A stretch of DNA of 64,000 nt from Metasolibacillus fluoroglycofenilyticus (GCF_003049645.1 NZ_PYWK01000001.1:2139487-2203486), one strand, 5' to 3'. Positions 1-9,514 are shown, numbered from the stretch's first letter. Program-made: numbers and translations. The notes: generated from the sequence alone by a model not told the origin.

Positions 1-179
1 GCTGAGATACGATTTTCATACACAAAAAAAAGAGGCAAAATATTCTTCTACCAACAAGCTTTTACCATTAATAATGACGAAGGATGAATAAAGCATTTTT
101 CATACTGCTGAAAATAGCGTTTTGCTTATTTATTTGTTTGCAGTTTTTTAAATGCATCCACTTTTATGGAAAAGCAAAA
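1..179. other. Left-edge non-coding stretch
   Basis: AT-rich DNA to the left of the thiI terminator. A plus-strand open frame of about 80 codons starts at 84 but runs antisense through the thiI terminator and the thiI 3' end, has no good ribosome binding site, and is not believed. Nothing else was recognised. Confidence 0.5.
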
Positions 180-223
180 AGGTGTCTAAAAATGGTGAGT
201 CAGACCACTTTTTTGACACCTCC
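176..223 (-). terminator. Rho-independent terminator of thiI
   Basis: Inverted repeat AGGTGTC / GACACCT with A/T-rich flanks, immediately beyond the thiI stop. Read on the minus strand, the stem ends in a T-rich run. Confidence 0.75.
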
Positions 224-234
224 TTACCTATTAA

Positions 235-1443
235 TTATAATAAGTCAGCAAACTTATCAGCTGTTGCTTTCTTTTCTGGTAAGAGATGCATTTCACGATT
301 GCGCACAGCGCGCTCGATTAATTCATCAAATTCAGTAAAGCTTTCATAATATGCGACCTTTTCAAGCTTTGGCTTTGTTTTTGGTCTTGCAGGTGTGAAA
401 ATTGTACAGCAATCCTCATATGGCAGTACAGATGTTTCATATGTGCCAATGCGCTCTGCAATATGAATAATGTCTAGCTTATCTGCCGCAATAAGAGGTC
501 TTAAAATTGGGGTAGCTGTTACATCATTAATTGCCGTTAAGCTTTCTAATGTTTGTGACGCCACTTGACCTAAGCTTTCCCCTGTTACGATAGCTAGTGC
601 ACCAACTTCCTCACGCACTTTATCAGCGATACGGAGCATCATACGACGAGTAGTTGTCATCGACATATTTTCTGGTACACGCTCTTTAATTAGTACTTGA
701 ATTTCTGTAAACGGAATAATATGAAGGCGAATCTTCGAGCCAAATTTTGTTAGTTCATTCGCTAAATCCTTAACTTTTTGTAAAGAATGCTCACTTGTAT
801 ATGGTGGGCTATAAAAATGAATAGCTTCTAAACGTACACCGCGCTTCATCATCAAATAGCCTGCAACTGGACTATCAATACCACCTGACAGCATTAATAA
901 TGATTTACCATTCGAGCCAACTGGCATACCAGCAGCACCAGGAATGATTTGTCCCATCATATAAATCGCATCATACCGAACTTCTACACGCAGCTCTACA
1001 TCTGGTTTTTTTACTTGGACAGAAATATTTTGATATTTGCTTAATACTGTTCCACCAAGCTCGCGCTGAATCATATATGTGTCAAATGGGAATGTTTTAT
1101 CTGTTCGGCGCACTTCCACTTTAAAAGTTAAAGGCTCATCGCCATACTGTGCCATTATTTCAGTAGCAAGCTGCTTCATATCATCCATATTTTTATTACA
1201 TGCCGCAACAGGACTAAATGATTGAATACCAAACACCTCTGGCAAACGTTTCATTAACACTTGATACTTTTCATCATTTTCAATTTCAATGAACATGCGG
1301 TCGCGCTCAGCACGAATATTTAACGGTAATATATCGGCAAAAGAATAACGAATATTTTCACGCAAACGACGAATAAAATCATTTTTATTTCGCCCCTTTG
1401 TCGATAGTTCACCATAACGAATTAATATTTCTTTAAAAATCAT
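235..1443 (-). CDS. thiI: tRNA 4-thiouridine synthase ThiI
   Basis: ThiI adenylates uridine 8 of tRNA and transfers sulfur from a cysteine desulfurase to form 4-thiouridine. It also acts in thiazole synthesis in some bacteria. The 402-residue protein has an N-terminal ferredoxin-like/THUMP region (about residues 1-165) and then a PP-loop ATPase domain with SGGIDSPVAGY near residue 185. The length matches the short Bacillus-type protein, which lacks the C-terminal rhodanese domain of the E. coli enzyme. The start codon overlaps the stop of the upstream desulfurase gene (TAATG), so the two are translationally coupled and probably form a sulfur donor-acceptor pair. Identification is secure from the motif, length and context. 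Confidence 0.96.
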   Translation of the reverse strand: MIFKEILIRYGELSTKGRNKNDFIRRLRENIRYSFADILPLNIRAERDRMFIEIENDEKYQVLMKRLPEVFGIQSFSPVAACNKNMDDMKQLATEIMAQYGDEPLTFKVEVRRTDKTFPFDTYMIQRELGGTVLSKYQNISVQVKKPDVELRVEVRYDAIYMMGQIIPGAAGMPVGSNGKSLLMLSGGIDSPVAGYLMMKRGVRLEAIHFYSPPYTSEHSLQKVKDLANELTKFGSKIRLHIIPFTEIQVLIKERVPENMSMTTTRRMMLRIADKVREEVGALAIVTGESLGQVASQTLESLTAINDVTATPILRPLIAADKLDIIHIAERIGTYETSVLPYEDCCTIFTPARPKTKPKLEKVAYYESFTEFDELIERAVRNREMHLLPEKKATADKFADLL

Positions 1444-2600
1444 TATTTATTTTCTCCTTTTAAGTCGCGCATTATATCACTAAACACTTTTTTAAATTGC
1501 TCGATATGCGTTTCTGTCGTGTGTACACCAAAGCTTAAACGCAATACACCCTTTTTAAAGCTCGGCGCAATATTTAAAGCCTCCACGACATGGCTTGTCG
1601 CCGTTTGTTTAGAGGAGCAGGCGCTTGAAGTTGAAACAATTATATCATGCTTTTGTAGCGCATTTATTAAAATTTCGCCTTTGAGCTCTCTCACGCTAAA
1701 CGATATGATATGCGCCGCTCCAGCCTCTGAAGAAAGCAAATGAATATTTGAGTCGAAGCTTCCTAAAAATAAATGCAAATCCTTCGACCATTTTTTATAT
1801 TGCACTGTTTTTTCAGCCATTCCCTCAATAGCTATACGGGCAGCTTTAGCAAGCGCTACTGCTTGCGGTACGGCAACTGTACCACTGCGCAAACCAAATT
1901 CCTGTCCTCCACCGACGATATGAGGTGCAATCGCAAGCTTTTTGCGGAAAATTAATGCACCCGAGCCTTTTAATGCATGAATTTTATGCCCTGAAATCGT
2001 GATTAAGTCTGGTCCGTTTTCTCCATTAAATTGCACAGCAATTTTGCCAAAGCTTTGCACAGCATCGACATGGAAAATAGCACGGCTTTGTTCATGAATG
2101 ATTTTAGCGGCCTCTTGAATCGGCTGAATTGCCCCCATTTCATTGTTAACATGCATAATACTAACTAAAATTGTATCTTTTCTCACTTTGCTTCGCAGCT
2201 CATCAAGTGAAATGATACCCGCTTCATTGACAGATAAATAATCAATATCAAAGCCCTGCTGCGCTAAACGTTTTACCGCTTCAAGGACGGAAGGATGCTC
2301 AATTTCAGTTGTAACAATATGCTTTCCTTTATGGGTATTTGCCTGTGCACTACCAAAAATGGCAAAATTATTAGATTCTGTTCCGCCTGCTGTAAAAATT
2401 ACATCCTGTGTCTCTGTTTGCACAATATTAGCAATTTGCTCGCGTGCGCGCATTAACAAAGTATTTGCCTCTACTCCTGCTTCATGAATCGAGGCAGGGT
2501 TTGCATAATACAACTCATTCACTTGCAGAAATGTTTGCATTACCTCTGGATGCGGCTTCGTCGTTGCACTGTTGTCTAAATATATCGTATTCTCTTTCAT
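1443..2600 (-). CDS. Cysteine desulfurase (IscS/NifZ type)
   Basis: PLP-dependent enzyme that converts cysteine to alanine and holds the sulfur as a persulfide. In Bacillus the NifZ paralogue beside thiI supplies ThiI specifically. The 385-residue protein shows the fold-type I aminotransferase pattern: N-terminal YLDNSATTKPH, the PLP-lysine region SGHKIHALKG (about residue 203), and the active-site cysteine loop STSSACSSK (about residue 325). It overlaps thiI by one base and has its own gap to ezrA. The context makes tRNA thiolation a more likely role than general Fe-S assembly. NifS/IscS paralogues cannot be separated with certainty from sequence alone. Confidence 0.93.
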   Translation of the reverse strand: MKENTIYLDNSATTKPHPEVMQTFLQVNELYYANPASIHEAGVEANTLLMRAREQIANIVQTETQDVIFTAGGTESNNFAIFGSAQANTHKGKHIVTTEIEHPSVLEAVKRLAQQGFDIDYLSVNEAGIISLDELRSKVRKDTILVSIMHVNNEMGAIQPIQEAAKIIHEQSRAIFHVDAVQSFGKIAVQFNGENGPDLITISGHKIHALKGSGALIFRKKLAIAPHIVGGGQEFGLRSGTVAVPQAVALAKAARIAIEGMAEKTVQYKKWSKDLHLFLGSFDSNIHLLSSEAGAAHIISFSVRELKGEILINALQKHDIIVSTSSACSSKQTATSHVVEALNIAPSFKKGVLRLSFGVHTTETHIEQFKKVFSDIMRDLKGENK

Positions 2601-2701
2601 TATTCGTCACACACTTTCAAATCATCAATTTACCGTTACCTATCATAACGCAAAGTTTTAAAATTGACTACCACTCTGTTTTTATAGCTTATTATTCTAA
2701 A

Positions 2702-2745
2702 AAAGAAACGTCCGAAAAGCAGTGCTTGCACACTTTTCGGACGCC
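2702..2745 (-). terminator. Terminator of ezrA
   Basis: Perfect stem CGTCCGAAAAG / CTTTTCGGACG with a GTGC-rich loop, directly after the ezrA stop. On the minus strand a TTTC-T-rich tail follows. Confidence 0.85.
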
Positions 2746-2757
2746 TCATTTCATTTA

Positions 2758-4461
2758 TTAAGATTTCATTAATAGTTCCTCTTGCACAAGCGCTTCAATG
2801 CGCTTTATTGCTCCTGGCTCAATCGATTCCACAGCATGTGCAGCATCCTCCAACGCCTTCACATAACGGAATTGATGGAATGCTTCCTCCGCTTCAGCTA
2901 AACGCGCATGTACTGTAGCATTTGTCGCTCTGTAACGATTGCCATATTGAATCATTCTTTCAATAAGCATCACATTCGTAATCATTTCTTCCGCGCGTTC
3001 ATGTACATCTTCAATACATTTTTTCGTGTTTAACAAATGACTATGTACAGCTTCCATATTTAATGGAATTTCCTGCAAGCTTTGAACAACGATAAAAATA
3101 TGCTCCTCCGCTTCCTCTAATCGCGCATCCATTTCCTCTGGAATACCTGGAATATTTGCCTTATGTAGCATTCGCTCTGTATTTTGCAATAATTTTTTTA
3201 GCGTATCAAGCTCTTTACGTGCATTGTTTTCATCAATACGTAAATTTTTCAGCATATTCGAGAATTTTTCCTGCTCCTCTTGTATACGTTCCATTTCGTT
3301 CGTAATTTCTTGCAGTTCCTCCTGCAAACTAGAATAAGCTGATTTCTCTTCCTCAACGCGAATAGCTAATAGCTCGTAGCGTTTTTGTAAAACCTCCAGC
3401 TGCTTTAAACATTGCTTAGGTACTTCTGCTTCTTTATCCGGCAGACGGTAGCTATGCTGCACATATGCCGCCTCATCATGCACTTCCTTCGTCGCCTTCA
3501 TTACATCGGTAATCGTCTCATTCATCGCGCTACAGTGCCGGTCAACAAATTTCTTCGCCACTACTTCTTTTTCTAGCAAATCATAGAAATTATCTATTTC
3601 ATCGTTAATTTCATCGACGCGTGGTGTCACTTCAGTCAAGTTTAAATCAGCTACAGCTTGCTTAAGTGTGATAAGCTCCTGCTCAAGCTTATCCAAATAA
3701 TCTGTAAGCTCCAGATGGCGCAAATAATATTTTTGCTCCTCCATTTCTTTCTGACCGTTGCGTAATTCCTGAATGGCTGTCGGAATTTTCGTTTGAATTT
3801 CTGTTAGCAATGTTGGAATATCGCTTAATAACGAGAAAATGGATTGCGCCTCACTGTTTAAAGTTAAAATAATTTCACGAGCTTGCAAATAGTTGCCTTC
3901 CGTTGTCAATTGGTCGAACTCCTCAAACTTCGGTACAAATTGCTCCAATCTTTTTTCAAGCTGCTCTAAGGCAGGACCAAATGAGTATTGATGTGCTAAA
4001 ATCGTTTTGCGTGCTGAGCGATGGTATTCCTTTAATTGCTCCACCTCGATACGATTTTTCTCTTCGCTTCCAATCAATTCCTCTAACTCTTTAATAATTT
4101 TAACTTTAATTGTTTCACATTTTACAATATATTCTTCTATTTCACGCTCAACTTGGGTAGCTTTTTTAAACTTAAAACGATCCACATATTCTTCCGCATC
4201 AAACAACATCGAATCCATTTTCACAACATGTACATCAATTACTTCTGACCACATATTGCGCCAGTTTTCAAACATTTCCTCCGTTTGACCGTTCATATTC
4301 AGCGCTTTTACTTTTGTTAATTCTTCATATATAGGATAATGCTGCACTTGCATTTTTTCTTTTTCTAGTCGTTCTATTTCAGCATTATGTTTTCGCCTAA
4401 TCATTAAACCAAAAATTAATAATGCTAATAGTAGGACGACAACAATGATGATATACTCCAC
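2758..4461 (-). CDS. ezrA: Septation ring formation regulator EzrA
   Basis: EzrA is a membrane-anchored negative regulator of FtsZ ring formation and a linker to penicillin-binding proteins during division. The 567-residue protein begins with one membrane segment of about 20 hydrophobic residues (YIIIVVVLLLALLIFGLMI) and a basic stop-transfer RRKH. The rest is almost entirely acidic/basic heptad-like coiled coil, as in the spectrin-like repeats of the family. Length and architecture match the B. subtilis protein. It is transcribed away from hisJ, as in B. subtilis. Confidence 0.95.
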   Translation of the reverse strand: MEYIIIVVVLLLALLIFGLMIRRKHNAEIERLEKEKMQVQHYPIYEELTKVKALNMNGQTEEMFENWRNMWSEVIDVHVVKMDSMLFDAEEYVDRFKFKKATQVEREIEEYIVKCETIKVKIIKELEELIGSEEKNRIEVEQLKEYHRSARKTILAHQYSFGPALEQLEKRLEQFVPKFEEFDQLTTEGNYLQAREIILTLNSEAQSIFSLLSDIPTLLTEIQTKIPTAIQELRNGQKEMEEQKYYLRHLELTDYLDKLEQELITLKQAVADLNLTEVTPRVDEINDEIDNFYDLLEKEVVAKKFVDRHCSAMNETITDVMKATKEVHDEAAYVQHSYRLPDKEAEVPKQCLKQLEVLQKRYELLAIRVEEEKSAYSSLQEELQEITNEMERIQEEQEKFSNMLKNLRIDENNARKELDTLKKLLQNTERMLHKANIPGIPEEMDARLEEAEEHIFIVVQSLQEIPLNMEAVHSHLLNTKKCIEDVHERAEEMITNVMLIERMIQYGNRYRATNATVHARLAEAEEAFHQFRYVKALEDAAHAVESIEPGAIKRIEALVQEELLMKS

Positions 4462-4593
4462 TGTAAGCCCCCTGTTCCAAAATCGCTTATGGCTATATGT
4501 TATTTATAATATACCACGTTTTGTATGATTTGTTTAAGTTTTTAAAGGTTTTTGCAAAAGTAAATCGATAAGATGAAAGGAGTTTCCTTTTTT

Positions 4594-5385
4594 ATGAAAA
4601 AAGATGGTCATATTCACACACCTTTTTGTCCGCACGGTTCTAAAGACGCACTAGAACGTTATGTTGAAAAAGCGATTGCATGCCATTTTACAGAAATCAC
4701 TTTTACGGAGCATGCACCATTACCGCCCTCATTTGAGGACCCTACACCCGATAAGGATAGCGGGATGGATTTCGCATTACTTGTTCCTTATTTTACACAT
4801 TTACAGGAAATAAAAAAGTACTATTCTTCACAAATTCATATTAATATTGGGCTTGAAATTGATTTTATTGTAGGTTTCGAAAATGAAACACGTCAATTTT
4901 TGAATGAATATGGTCCAATGCTTGATGATTCCATTCTTTCTGTTCATTTTTTGAAATGGCAAAATCATTATACTTGTATCGATTTTTCGAAAGAAGTATA
5001 TTTACAATGCGCAAATGAAATCGGCAGTGTCCAACAATTGTATCAATTATATTATGAAACGGTACACCAATCAATCGATAGCGATTTAGGTAAATACAAA
5101 CCAAAGCGAATTGGTCATCCTACACTTATTCATAAATTTCAGCATGCGCACGCTGAACAAATTGATGATACAGTATTAATAAAAAAACTATTGTTACATA
5201 TGAAAAACTGCGGCTATGAAGTGGATTTCAACAGTGCAGGACTTAGCAAGCCTATGTGCTTAGAACCATATCCTCCACTGCCAATGATGGAATATGCAAA
5301 ATCCATTGCATTGCCATACACTTTTGGCTCGGATGCACACACTGTAAAGGATTTACATCAGCATTACGAATTACTTTTTTCATAA
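4594..5385 (+). CDS. hisJ: Histidinol-phosphatase HisJ (PHP family)
   Basis: Hydrolyses L-histidinol phosphate to histidinol in histidine biosynthesis. The protein is 263 residues from the chosen start. PHP-family metal ligands are visible in KKDGHIHTPFCPHGSKD at the N-terminus, in TEHAPLP (about residue 45), in SVHFL and in the C-terminal GSDAHTV. An upstream in-frame ATG at 4573 lacks a ribosome binding site. The ATG at 4594 follows AAAGGAG at an 11-base spacing and is preferred. No other his genes are nearby. An isolated hisJ next to ezrA is also the B. subtilis arrangement. Confidence 0.92.
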   Translation: MKKDGHIHTPFCPHGSKDALERYVEKAIACHFTEITFTEHAPLPPSFEDPTPDKDSGMDFALLVPYFTHLQEIKKYYSSQIHINIGLEIDFIVGFENETRQFLNEYGPMLDDSILSVHFLKWQNHYTCIDFSKEVYLQCANEIGSVQQLYQLYYETVHQSIDSDLGKYKPKRIGHPTLIHKFQHAHAEQIDDTVLIKKLLLHMKNCGYEVDFNSAGLSKPMCLEPYPPLPMMEYAKSIALPYTFGSDAHTVKDLHQHYELLFS

Positions 5386-5405
5386 CAATTTTACGGAGGT
5401 AGATT

Positions 5406-5885
5406 ATGTTTACTCAAATGAAATACGAAGGGACACTTGAAAGCAAGTATGCCCTACTAGCAAAGCAACTTGATGCACTTCTTACAGGTGAAAGCGACCT
5501 CATCGCAAATTTAAGTAATGCATCTGCACTATTAAATCAATTTTTACAGGAAATAAACTGGGTGGGCTTTTATTTAATGAAGGATGGCGAGCTTGTTTTA
5601 GGCCCGTTCCAAGGGCTGCCTGCATGTGTGCGCATTGCGGTTGGACGAGGTGTATGCGGCACAGCCGTTGAACAAAGAAAAACAATTGTTGTAGAAGATG
5701 TCCATGCTTTCCCTGGGCATATTGCATGTGATGCCGCATCAAATTCAGAAATTGTCATTCCATTATTAAAAGAAGACGAGGTTATTGGTGTATTAGATAT
5801 CGACAGTCCGATAAAAAATCGCTTTTCGGAAGACGATGAACGTGGCTTAACATTATTTGTCCAAACTTTATTGAAGCATTTATAA
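5406..5885 (+). CDS. GAF-domain free methionine-R-sulfoxide reductase (YtsP-like)
   Basis: A 159-residue single GAF domain. The family reduces free methionine-(R)-sulfoxide. Three cysteines expected of the fRMsr family are at 74, 84 and 108 (LPACVRIAVGRGVCGTA and HIACDAAS), with the same spacing as the catalytic set of the E. coli enzyme. It follows hisJ by 20 bases behind GGAGG, so the two are probably co-transcribed. The B. subtilis counterpart by position is ytsP. Catalytic function is inferred from conserved cysteines. Confidence 0.87.
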   Translation: MFTQMKYEGTLESKYALLAKQLDALLTGESDLIANLSNASALLNQFLQEINWVGFYLMKDGELVLGPFQGLPACVRIAVGRGVCGTAVEQRKTIVVEDVHAFPGHIACDAASNSEIVIPLLKEDEVIGVLDIDSPIKNRFSEDDERGLTLFVQTLLKHL

Positions 5886-5892
5886 GAAGGGC

Positions 5893-5955
5893 TTTTCGAG
5901 CTAGCTCGAAAAAATCTAGACGCAATTACACCAAGGTGTAATTGATTGTAGGTTA
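5893..5955. repeat. Dispersed palindromic repeat (TCAATTACRCC type), copy 1
   Basis: Contains a near-perfect palindrome, CAATTACACC-AA-GGTGTAATTG, and a flank reading ATTTTTTCGAG on the minus strand. A second copy with the same flank is at 30786-30842 on the opposite strand. It lies between two convergent genes. Confidence 0.6.
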
Positions 5956-5979
5956 CCTTTTTTAAATATATAAACACAA

Positions 5980-6025
5980 ACAAAACACCCAATAAGCAGT
6001 GCTTCACACGCTTTTTGGGTGTTCC
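5980..6025 (-). terminator. Terminator of the GGDEF gene
   Basis: Stem AACACCCAATAAGC / GCTTTTTGGGTGTT lies right after the stop of the minus-strand GGDEF gene and is followed on that strand by a T-rich run. Confidence 0.75.
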
Positions 6026-6029
6026 CGTT

Positions 6030-7910
6030 TTAATGTTGTAATTGCATGGAATGATGGAAAATGCAAACTTGGTTTTTTCCATTATTTTTAGCACTATACA
6101 ACGCTGTATCTGCATGTAAAAATAAAGATTGGAATTCGGGCCGTTCGACCTTATTCCATGTAATGAGACCAGCAGAAATCGTAACTCTCGGCTCCGTAAC
6201 ATTGGGAATGCTCTTCACAACCGTTTCCGCTACTACTAATGCCTCTTTATCAGAGATATTCGGAATGTAGATGGACATTTCCTCTCCACCCCAACGGGCA
6301 CAAATACCCCGCTCCCTTACGATAAGCTGCAATTGTGTCCCAATTTGCTTTAAAATATTATCCCCTACTTGGTGACCAAATGTGTCATTAATATGTTTAA
6401 AATTATCAATATCAATTAATAAAAACATACCTGAGCTATCCTCCTGTAAGGATTTCTCAACAAAATGATCCAAATAGCTCCTTGCGTATAAGCTTGTTAA
6501 ATGGTCCTTATCGACCATTTCCTGTAGCTGATGACGCAACTTTGAGTTTGCAATCGCTAATGATGAATGATGAATAAGTGACTGCATTAGCTTAAAGCTA
6601 TCGAACGAAAAAAAGTATGGCTCGCTATGCATGACGATGCTAAAGCCATTAATTCGCTCTTCCACAATCATTGGAATAGCCATAATCGATTTAAACTCTA
6701 TATGCTGATTTTCTATAATGCGTCTAAAATCCGCTATAAATAGAGGGTCTTGTGAGTGTGAAAAATGTTTTTCAACATGCTGTACATATATATCCCCATG
6801 TGCTGTTTTAAATAAATTTGTGCACGCGGATGTAATATTAAACTGCTCCTCCTCTTTAAAGACAAAGCATAGCTCCATCGGTTTAAACGATTTTATTAGC
6901 TGCTTTTGTAAAAATAACAGCATCTCATCAATATCCAGTCGCATATTAAGGCGATGTGACGTTTCATTAATTAGCTGTAAATCACTTATTAAACGTGAAG
7001 ACTGGTGATATAATTTAGCATTTTCCAACGCATTACCAGAGGCTTGTGCCAGCACTTGAATAAACTCTCTTTGTGACGCTGTAATGACATATTCACTATG
7101 CACAGTCACTTGTAAAATCCCATAAATCGCCTGCTGCCCTTTAATCGGTGCATTCAATAAATAACAGTCTAATTCGGGGATATGCTCAGACGTCATCTCC
7201 CCCGATAAGAAAGCTTCAATTGTAGTTGCTCTTTCAGATAAATAGTCAAACTGTTTTATATTAACTTTCGTTTTTTGATCTTGATTATTCGACAATATTA
7301 ATTCTGCTTTTAAATTCGGGAAATTGTCTTGAATGATAGCTAGTACATTTTGCAATATTGCATCAACATCCATCGTAGAATGGAACAAATTAGCAATATC
7401 ATACAATTTGCGGTATTGAAGCTCATTTAGTCGGATATTGATACTTTCAAATTTCATCTGTACAACTTCCGAAAGTAAAGGAACAAACTCTTCTACGAAT
7501 TCTAAATTATCGAAAAATGGACATTGTATTGAGCCTTGGAAAACGAATATACCAATCGGATTTTGGTCTTTTACTTTTACCAACAGCAAATGTGTCATGT
7601 TTTCTAAACCTGTCTCCTTTTTTAACATTGGAGGAATTGGTACTAGCGGCTGTTGCTTGAAAAAAGACTCGAGGGATATTGAAGATATATCATACAAGTT
7701 TGCATCTACATCAACATTGTACATAGGTTTAAACAAATCATTTGCCCATTTGAAGAATATGCAATTCGTTATAAAAAAGTGCTTCTCTAATAAGCTATTT
7801 ATAAAAAAGACAAATTCATTTAAGTCATCAAGCTCATTATTAGAATTAATATAAACGTCCATTAAATCAGATTTAATTTCAATAAGTTTTTGTTGATGGT
7901 CAAAAATCAT
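6030..7910 (-). CDS. GAF-GGDEF protein, putative diguanylate cyclase (YtrP-like)
   Basis: 626 residues, with no clear membrane segment. The first 450 residues resemble tandem GAF-type sensor domains. The last 160 form a GGDEF domain with FLLIDIDNFKHINDTFGHQVGDNIL and the signature WGGEEM at 541-545. GGDEF domains make cyclic di-GMP. Here the final aromatic residue of the signature is methionine, and the four-residue stretch where an RxxD inhibitory site would lie reads RERG, so product inhibition is probably absent. Activity is therefore uncertain, and it could be a degenerate sensor. Position between ytsP and rpsD matches B. subtilis ytrP. Confidence 0.88.
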   Translation of the reverse strand: MIFDHQQKLIEIKSDLMDVYINSNNELDDLNEFVFFINSLLEKHFFITNCIFFKWANDLFKPMYNVDVDANLYDISSISLESFFKQQPLVPIPPMLKKETGLENMTHLLLVKVKDQNPIGIFVFQGSIQCPFFDNLEFVEEFVPLLSEVVQMKFESINIRLNELQYRKLYDIANLFHSTMDVDAILQNVLAIIQDNFPNLKAELILSNNQDQKTKVNIKQFDYLSERATTIEAFLSGEMTSEHIPELDCYLLNAPIKGQQAIYGILQVTVHSEYVITASQREFIQVLAQASGNALENAKLYHQSSRLISDLQLINETSHRLNMRLDIDEMLLFLQKQLIKSFKPMELCFVFKEEEQFNITSACTNLFKTAHGDIYVQHVEKHFSHSQDPLFIADFRRIIENQHIEFKSIMAIPMIVEERINGFSIVMHSEPYFFSFDSFKLMQSLIHHSSLAIANSKLRHQLQEMVDKDHLTSLYARSYLDHFVEKSLQEDSSGMFLLIDIDNFKHINDTFGHQVGDNILKQIGTQLQLIVRERGICARWGGEEMSIYIPNISDKEALVVAETVVKSIPNVTEPRVTISAGLITWNKVERPEFQSLFLHADTALYSAKNNGKNQVCIFHHSMQLQH

Positions 7911-8245
7911 GAAATCACCTTTTCTCCTTTATAGTTAAAAGGATTATAATTGCGCATATTTTTAATTATACATTACCTTAAGCCTATTTGACTACGAAAA
8001 TATTCACATTTTTTCCAAAAAAACTATTCTAAACATCTATACGTTTAACTCCAAACTCAATGTAACATAAAAAAATAAATAAAAATACTCATTATTCGTT
8101 TTTTATCTTGAAATTTTTCAAATATTTCTTAATAGGCATAATTTTGAACTACCCATATTTTATGCTAGTTAAACATTTATCATGACACTTATTTCAATTT
8201 ACTTAGTCAAGCACGTAAAATATAAACGAGATATAATTAATTTTA
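7911..8245. other. AT-rich divergent intergenic region
   Basis: About 335 bases between the divergent GGDEF gene and the rpsD promoter. It is very AT-rich, with runs of A and T. No ORF, hairpin or clear regulatory site could be supported apart from the rpsD promoter at its right edge. Confidence 0.6.
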
Positions 8246-8274
8246 TTGACTCCTAGTAGAAAACAAGATAGAAT
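8246..8274 (+). promoter_or_regulatory. Sigma-A promoter of rpsD
   Basis: TTGACT at 8246-8251, a 17-base spacer, then TAGAAT at 8269-8274. This fits the vegetative consensus and lies about 195 bases upstream of the S4 start. Confidence 0.85.
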
Positions 8275-8280
8275 AGTCAG

Positions 8281-8470
8281 AGTGTAAAATAAATGCAGCA
8301 GTTGTGTAGCTTTTTTCTGTATTTTATTCCTTTCTTTTAAGAATGGTGCATTGTGTAACCCTCAGGCTGCAAGGGCGAAGATGCAAAATAATAAAATGCT
8401 AATTAAGTCGGGAGACAACTGGTTTTTGTTTTACAACAAAAAAACCAAATTTAAAGGAGGAGACACAATT
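8281..8470 (+). ncRNA. rpsD 5' leader, probable S4 autoregulatory mRNA element
   Basis: A 190-base untranslated leader precedes rpsD. It contains a hairpin ending near the ribosome binding site (TGGTTTTTGTT / AACAAAAAAACCA) followed by AAAGGAGGAGAC. In B. subtilis, S4 represses its own synthesis by binding the rpsD leader, and the length and position here suggest the same. The predicted pseudoknot could not be confirmed by eye. An in-frame ORF extension through this leader (from 8351) is not considered coding. Confidence 0.5.
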
Positions 8471-9073
8471 ATGTCTCGTTATACAGGTCCATCTTGGAAA
8501 CTTTCTCGTCGTCTTGGTATTTCTCTAAGCGGCACAGGTAAAGAAATCGAAAAACGCCCATACGCACCAGGCCAACACGGTCCAAACCAACGCAAAAAAT
8601 TATCTGAGTATGGTTTACAATTACAAGAAAAACAAAAACTACGTCATATGTATGGTATGACTGAGCGTCAATTCAAAAACACTTATGACAAAGCTAGTAA
8701 ATTACAAGGTTTACACGGTGAAAACTTCATGATTCTTCTTGAAACTCGCCTTGACAACCTAGTTTACCGTTTAGGCTTAGCTCGCACTCGTCGTGCAGCT
8801 CGTCAATTAGTAAACCACGGTCACGTTTTAGTTGATGGCAAGCGCGTTGATATTCCATCTTTCAGCGTAAAACCTGGTCAATCAATCTCTTTACGTGAGC
8901 GTTCACAAAACTTAGCTGTTGTAAATGAAGCAATCGAAGTAAACAACTTCGTACCAGAATACCTTTCATTTGATGCAGACAGCAAAGTAGGTACATTCGT
9001 ACGCTTCCCAGAGCGCTCTGAATTATCTGCTGAAATCCAAGAACAATTAATCGTTGAGTTCTACTCTCGCTAA
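8471..9073 (+). CDS. rpsD: 30S ribosomal protein S4
   Basis: Primary 16S rRNA-binding protein of the small subunit body, also a translational repressor of its own message. It has 200 residues from the ATG at 8471, which follows a strong AAAGGAGGAGA site. The sequence starts [18 protein letters not shown] and contains the S4 RNA-binding fold in [30 protein letters not shown] (read as a motif spanning about residues 93-125). Typical Firmicute length. Monocistronic between its own promoter and terminator. Confidence 0.98.
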   Translation: MSRYTGPSWKLSRRLGISLSGTGKEIEKRPYAPGQHGPNQRKKLSEYGLQLQEKQKLRHMYGMTERQFKNTYDKASKLQGLHGENFMILLETRLDNLVYRLGLARTRRAARQLVNHGHVLVDGKRVDIPSFSVKPGQSISLRERSQNLAVVNEAIEVNNFVPEYLSFDADSKVGTFVRFPERSELSAEIQEQLIVEFYSR

Positions 9074-9087
9074 TTTTCCAGAATTTC

Positions 9088-9129
9088 AAACCGCCAACAC
9101 TTGTATATCAAGTGTTTGGCGGTTTTTTG
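9088..9129 (+). terminator. Terminator of rpsD
   Basis: Stem AAACCGCCAACACTT / AAGTGTTTGGCGG followed by TTTTTTG, 15 bases after the rpsD stop. Confidence 0.92.
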
Positions 9130-9271
9130 TTATTTTTTATTGAATTTCAAAATAGAAAACCATAAGCAATCAATTTATTGATGAGTTAGGGATGATTTTA
9201 AGTTTGTATATAAATATGAAAACTTCCCCTACTTTATAGTGCCTCGCTCTTTTCTATATGCTAAAAGCAAT

Positions 9272-9499
9272 TCATATAACTTCACGCTCTTTTCGGCTAC
9301 TAACAGGCATAATCGCAAGTGTATTATCTACTATAAAAGTACGTTTTGCGCATTTATTGAAGCAGTACACCTGCATTGTATCACCTGTTATTTTAATAAT
9401 TTTTACACGTCTCTTTGAGATTCTACCATCCTTCGCCATATACATAATATCCAAAAGACATTGACGTTGCATTGCTTTTATAAGTTGATTTCGCATCAT
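9272..9499 (-). CDS. Small WYL-like protein, SOS-type promoter
   Basis: A 75-residue basic protein with no assigned function. The core LLDIMYMAKDGRISKRRVKI, followed by a cysteine-containing strand (MQVYCFNKCAKRTFIVDNTLAIMPV), resembles a stand-alone WYL-type beta fold of the sort that senses nucleic acid or nucleotide ligands. Starts at 9499 or 9496 both follow GGAGGTGGGAT. Two LexA-like boxes lie in its promoter, so expression after DNA damage is likely. It sits just outside the phage-tail locus, between rpsD and the lysis genes. Whether it belongs to the element or to the host is unclear. Confidence 0.7.
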   Translation of the reverse strand: MMRNQLIKAMQRQCLLDIMYMAKDGRISKRRVKIIKITGDTMQVYCFNKCAKRTFIVDNTLAIMPVSSRKEREVI

Positions 9500-9514
9500 A
9501 TCCCACCTCCAAAA

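Noticed and set aside
84..349. Two overlapping plus-strand ORFs
   Set aside because: They cross the thiI terminator and its 3' end antisense, lack ribosome binding sites and have no recognisable protein character.
8351..8470. N-terminal extension of S4
   Set aside because: The extension is translated leader RNA. The ATG at 8471 with AAAGGAGGAGA gives the universal S4 N-terminus.
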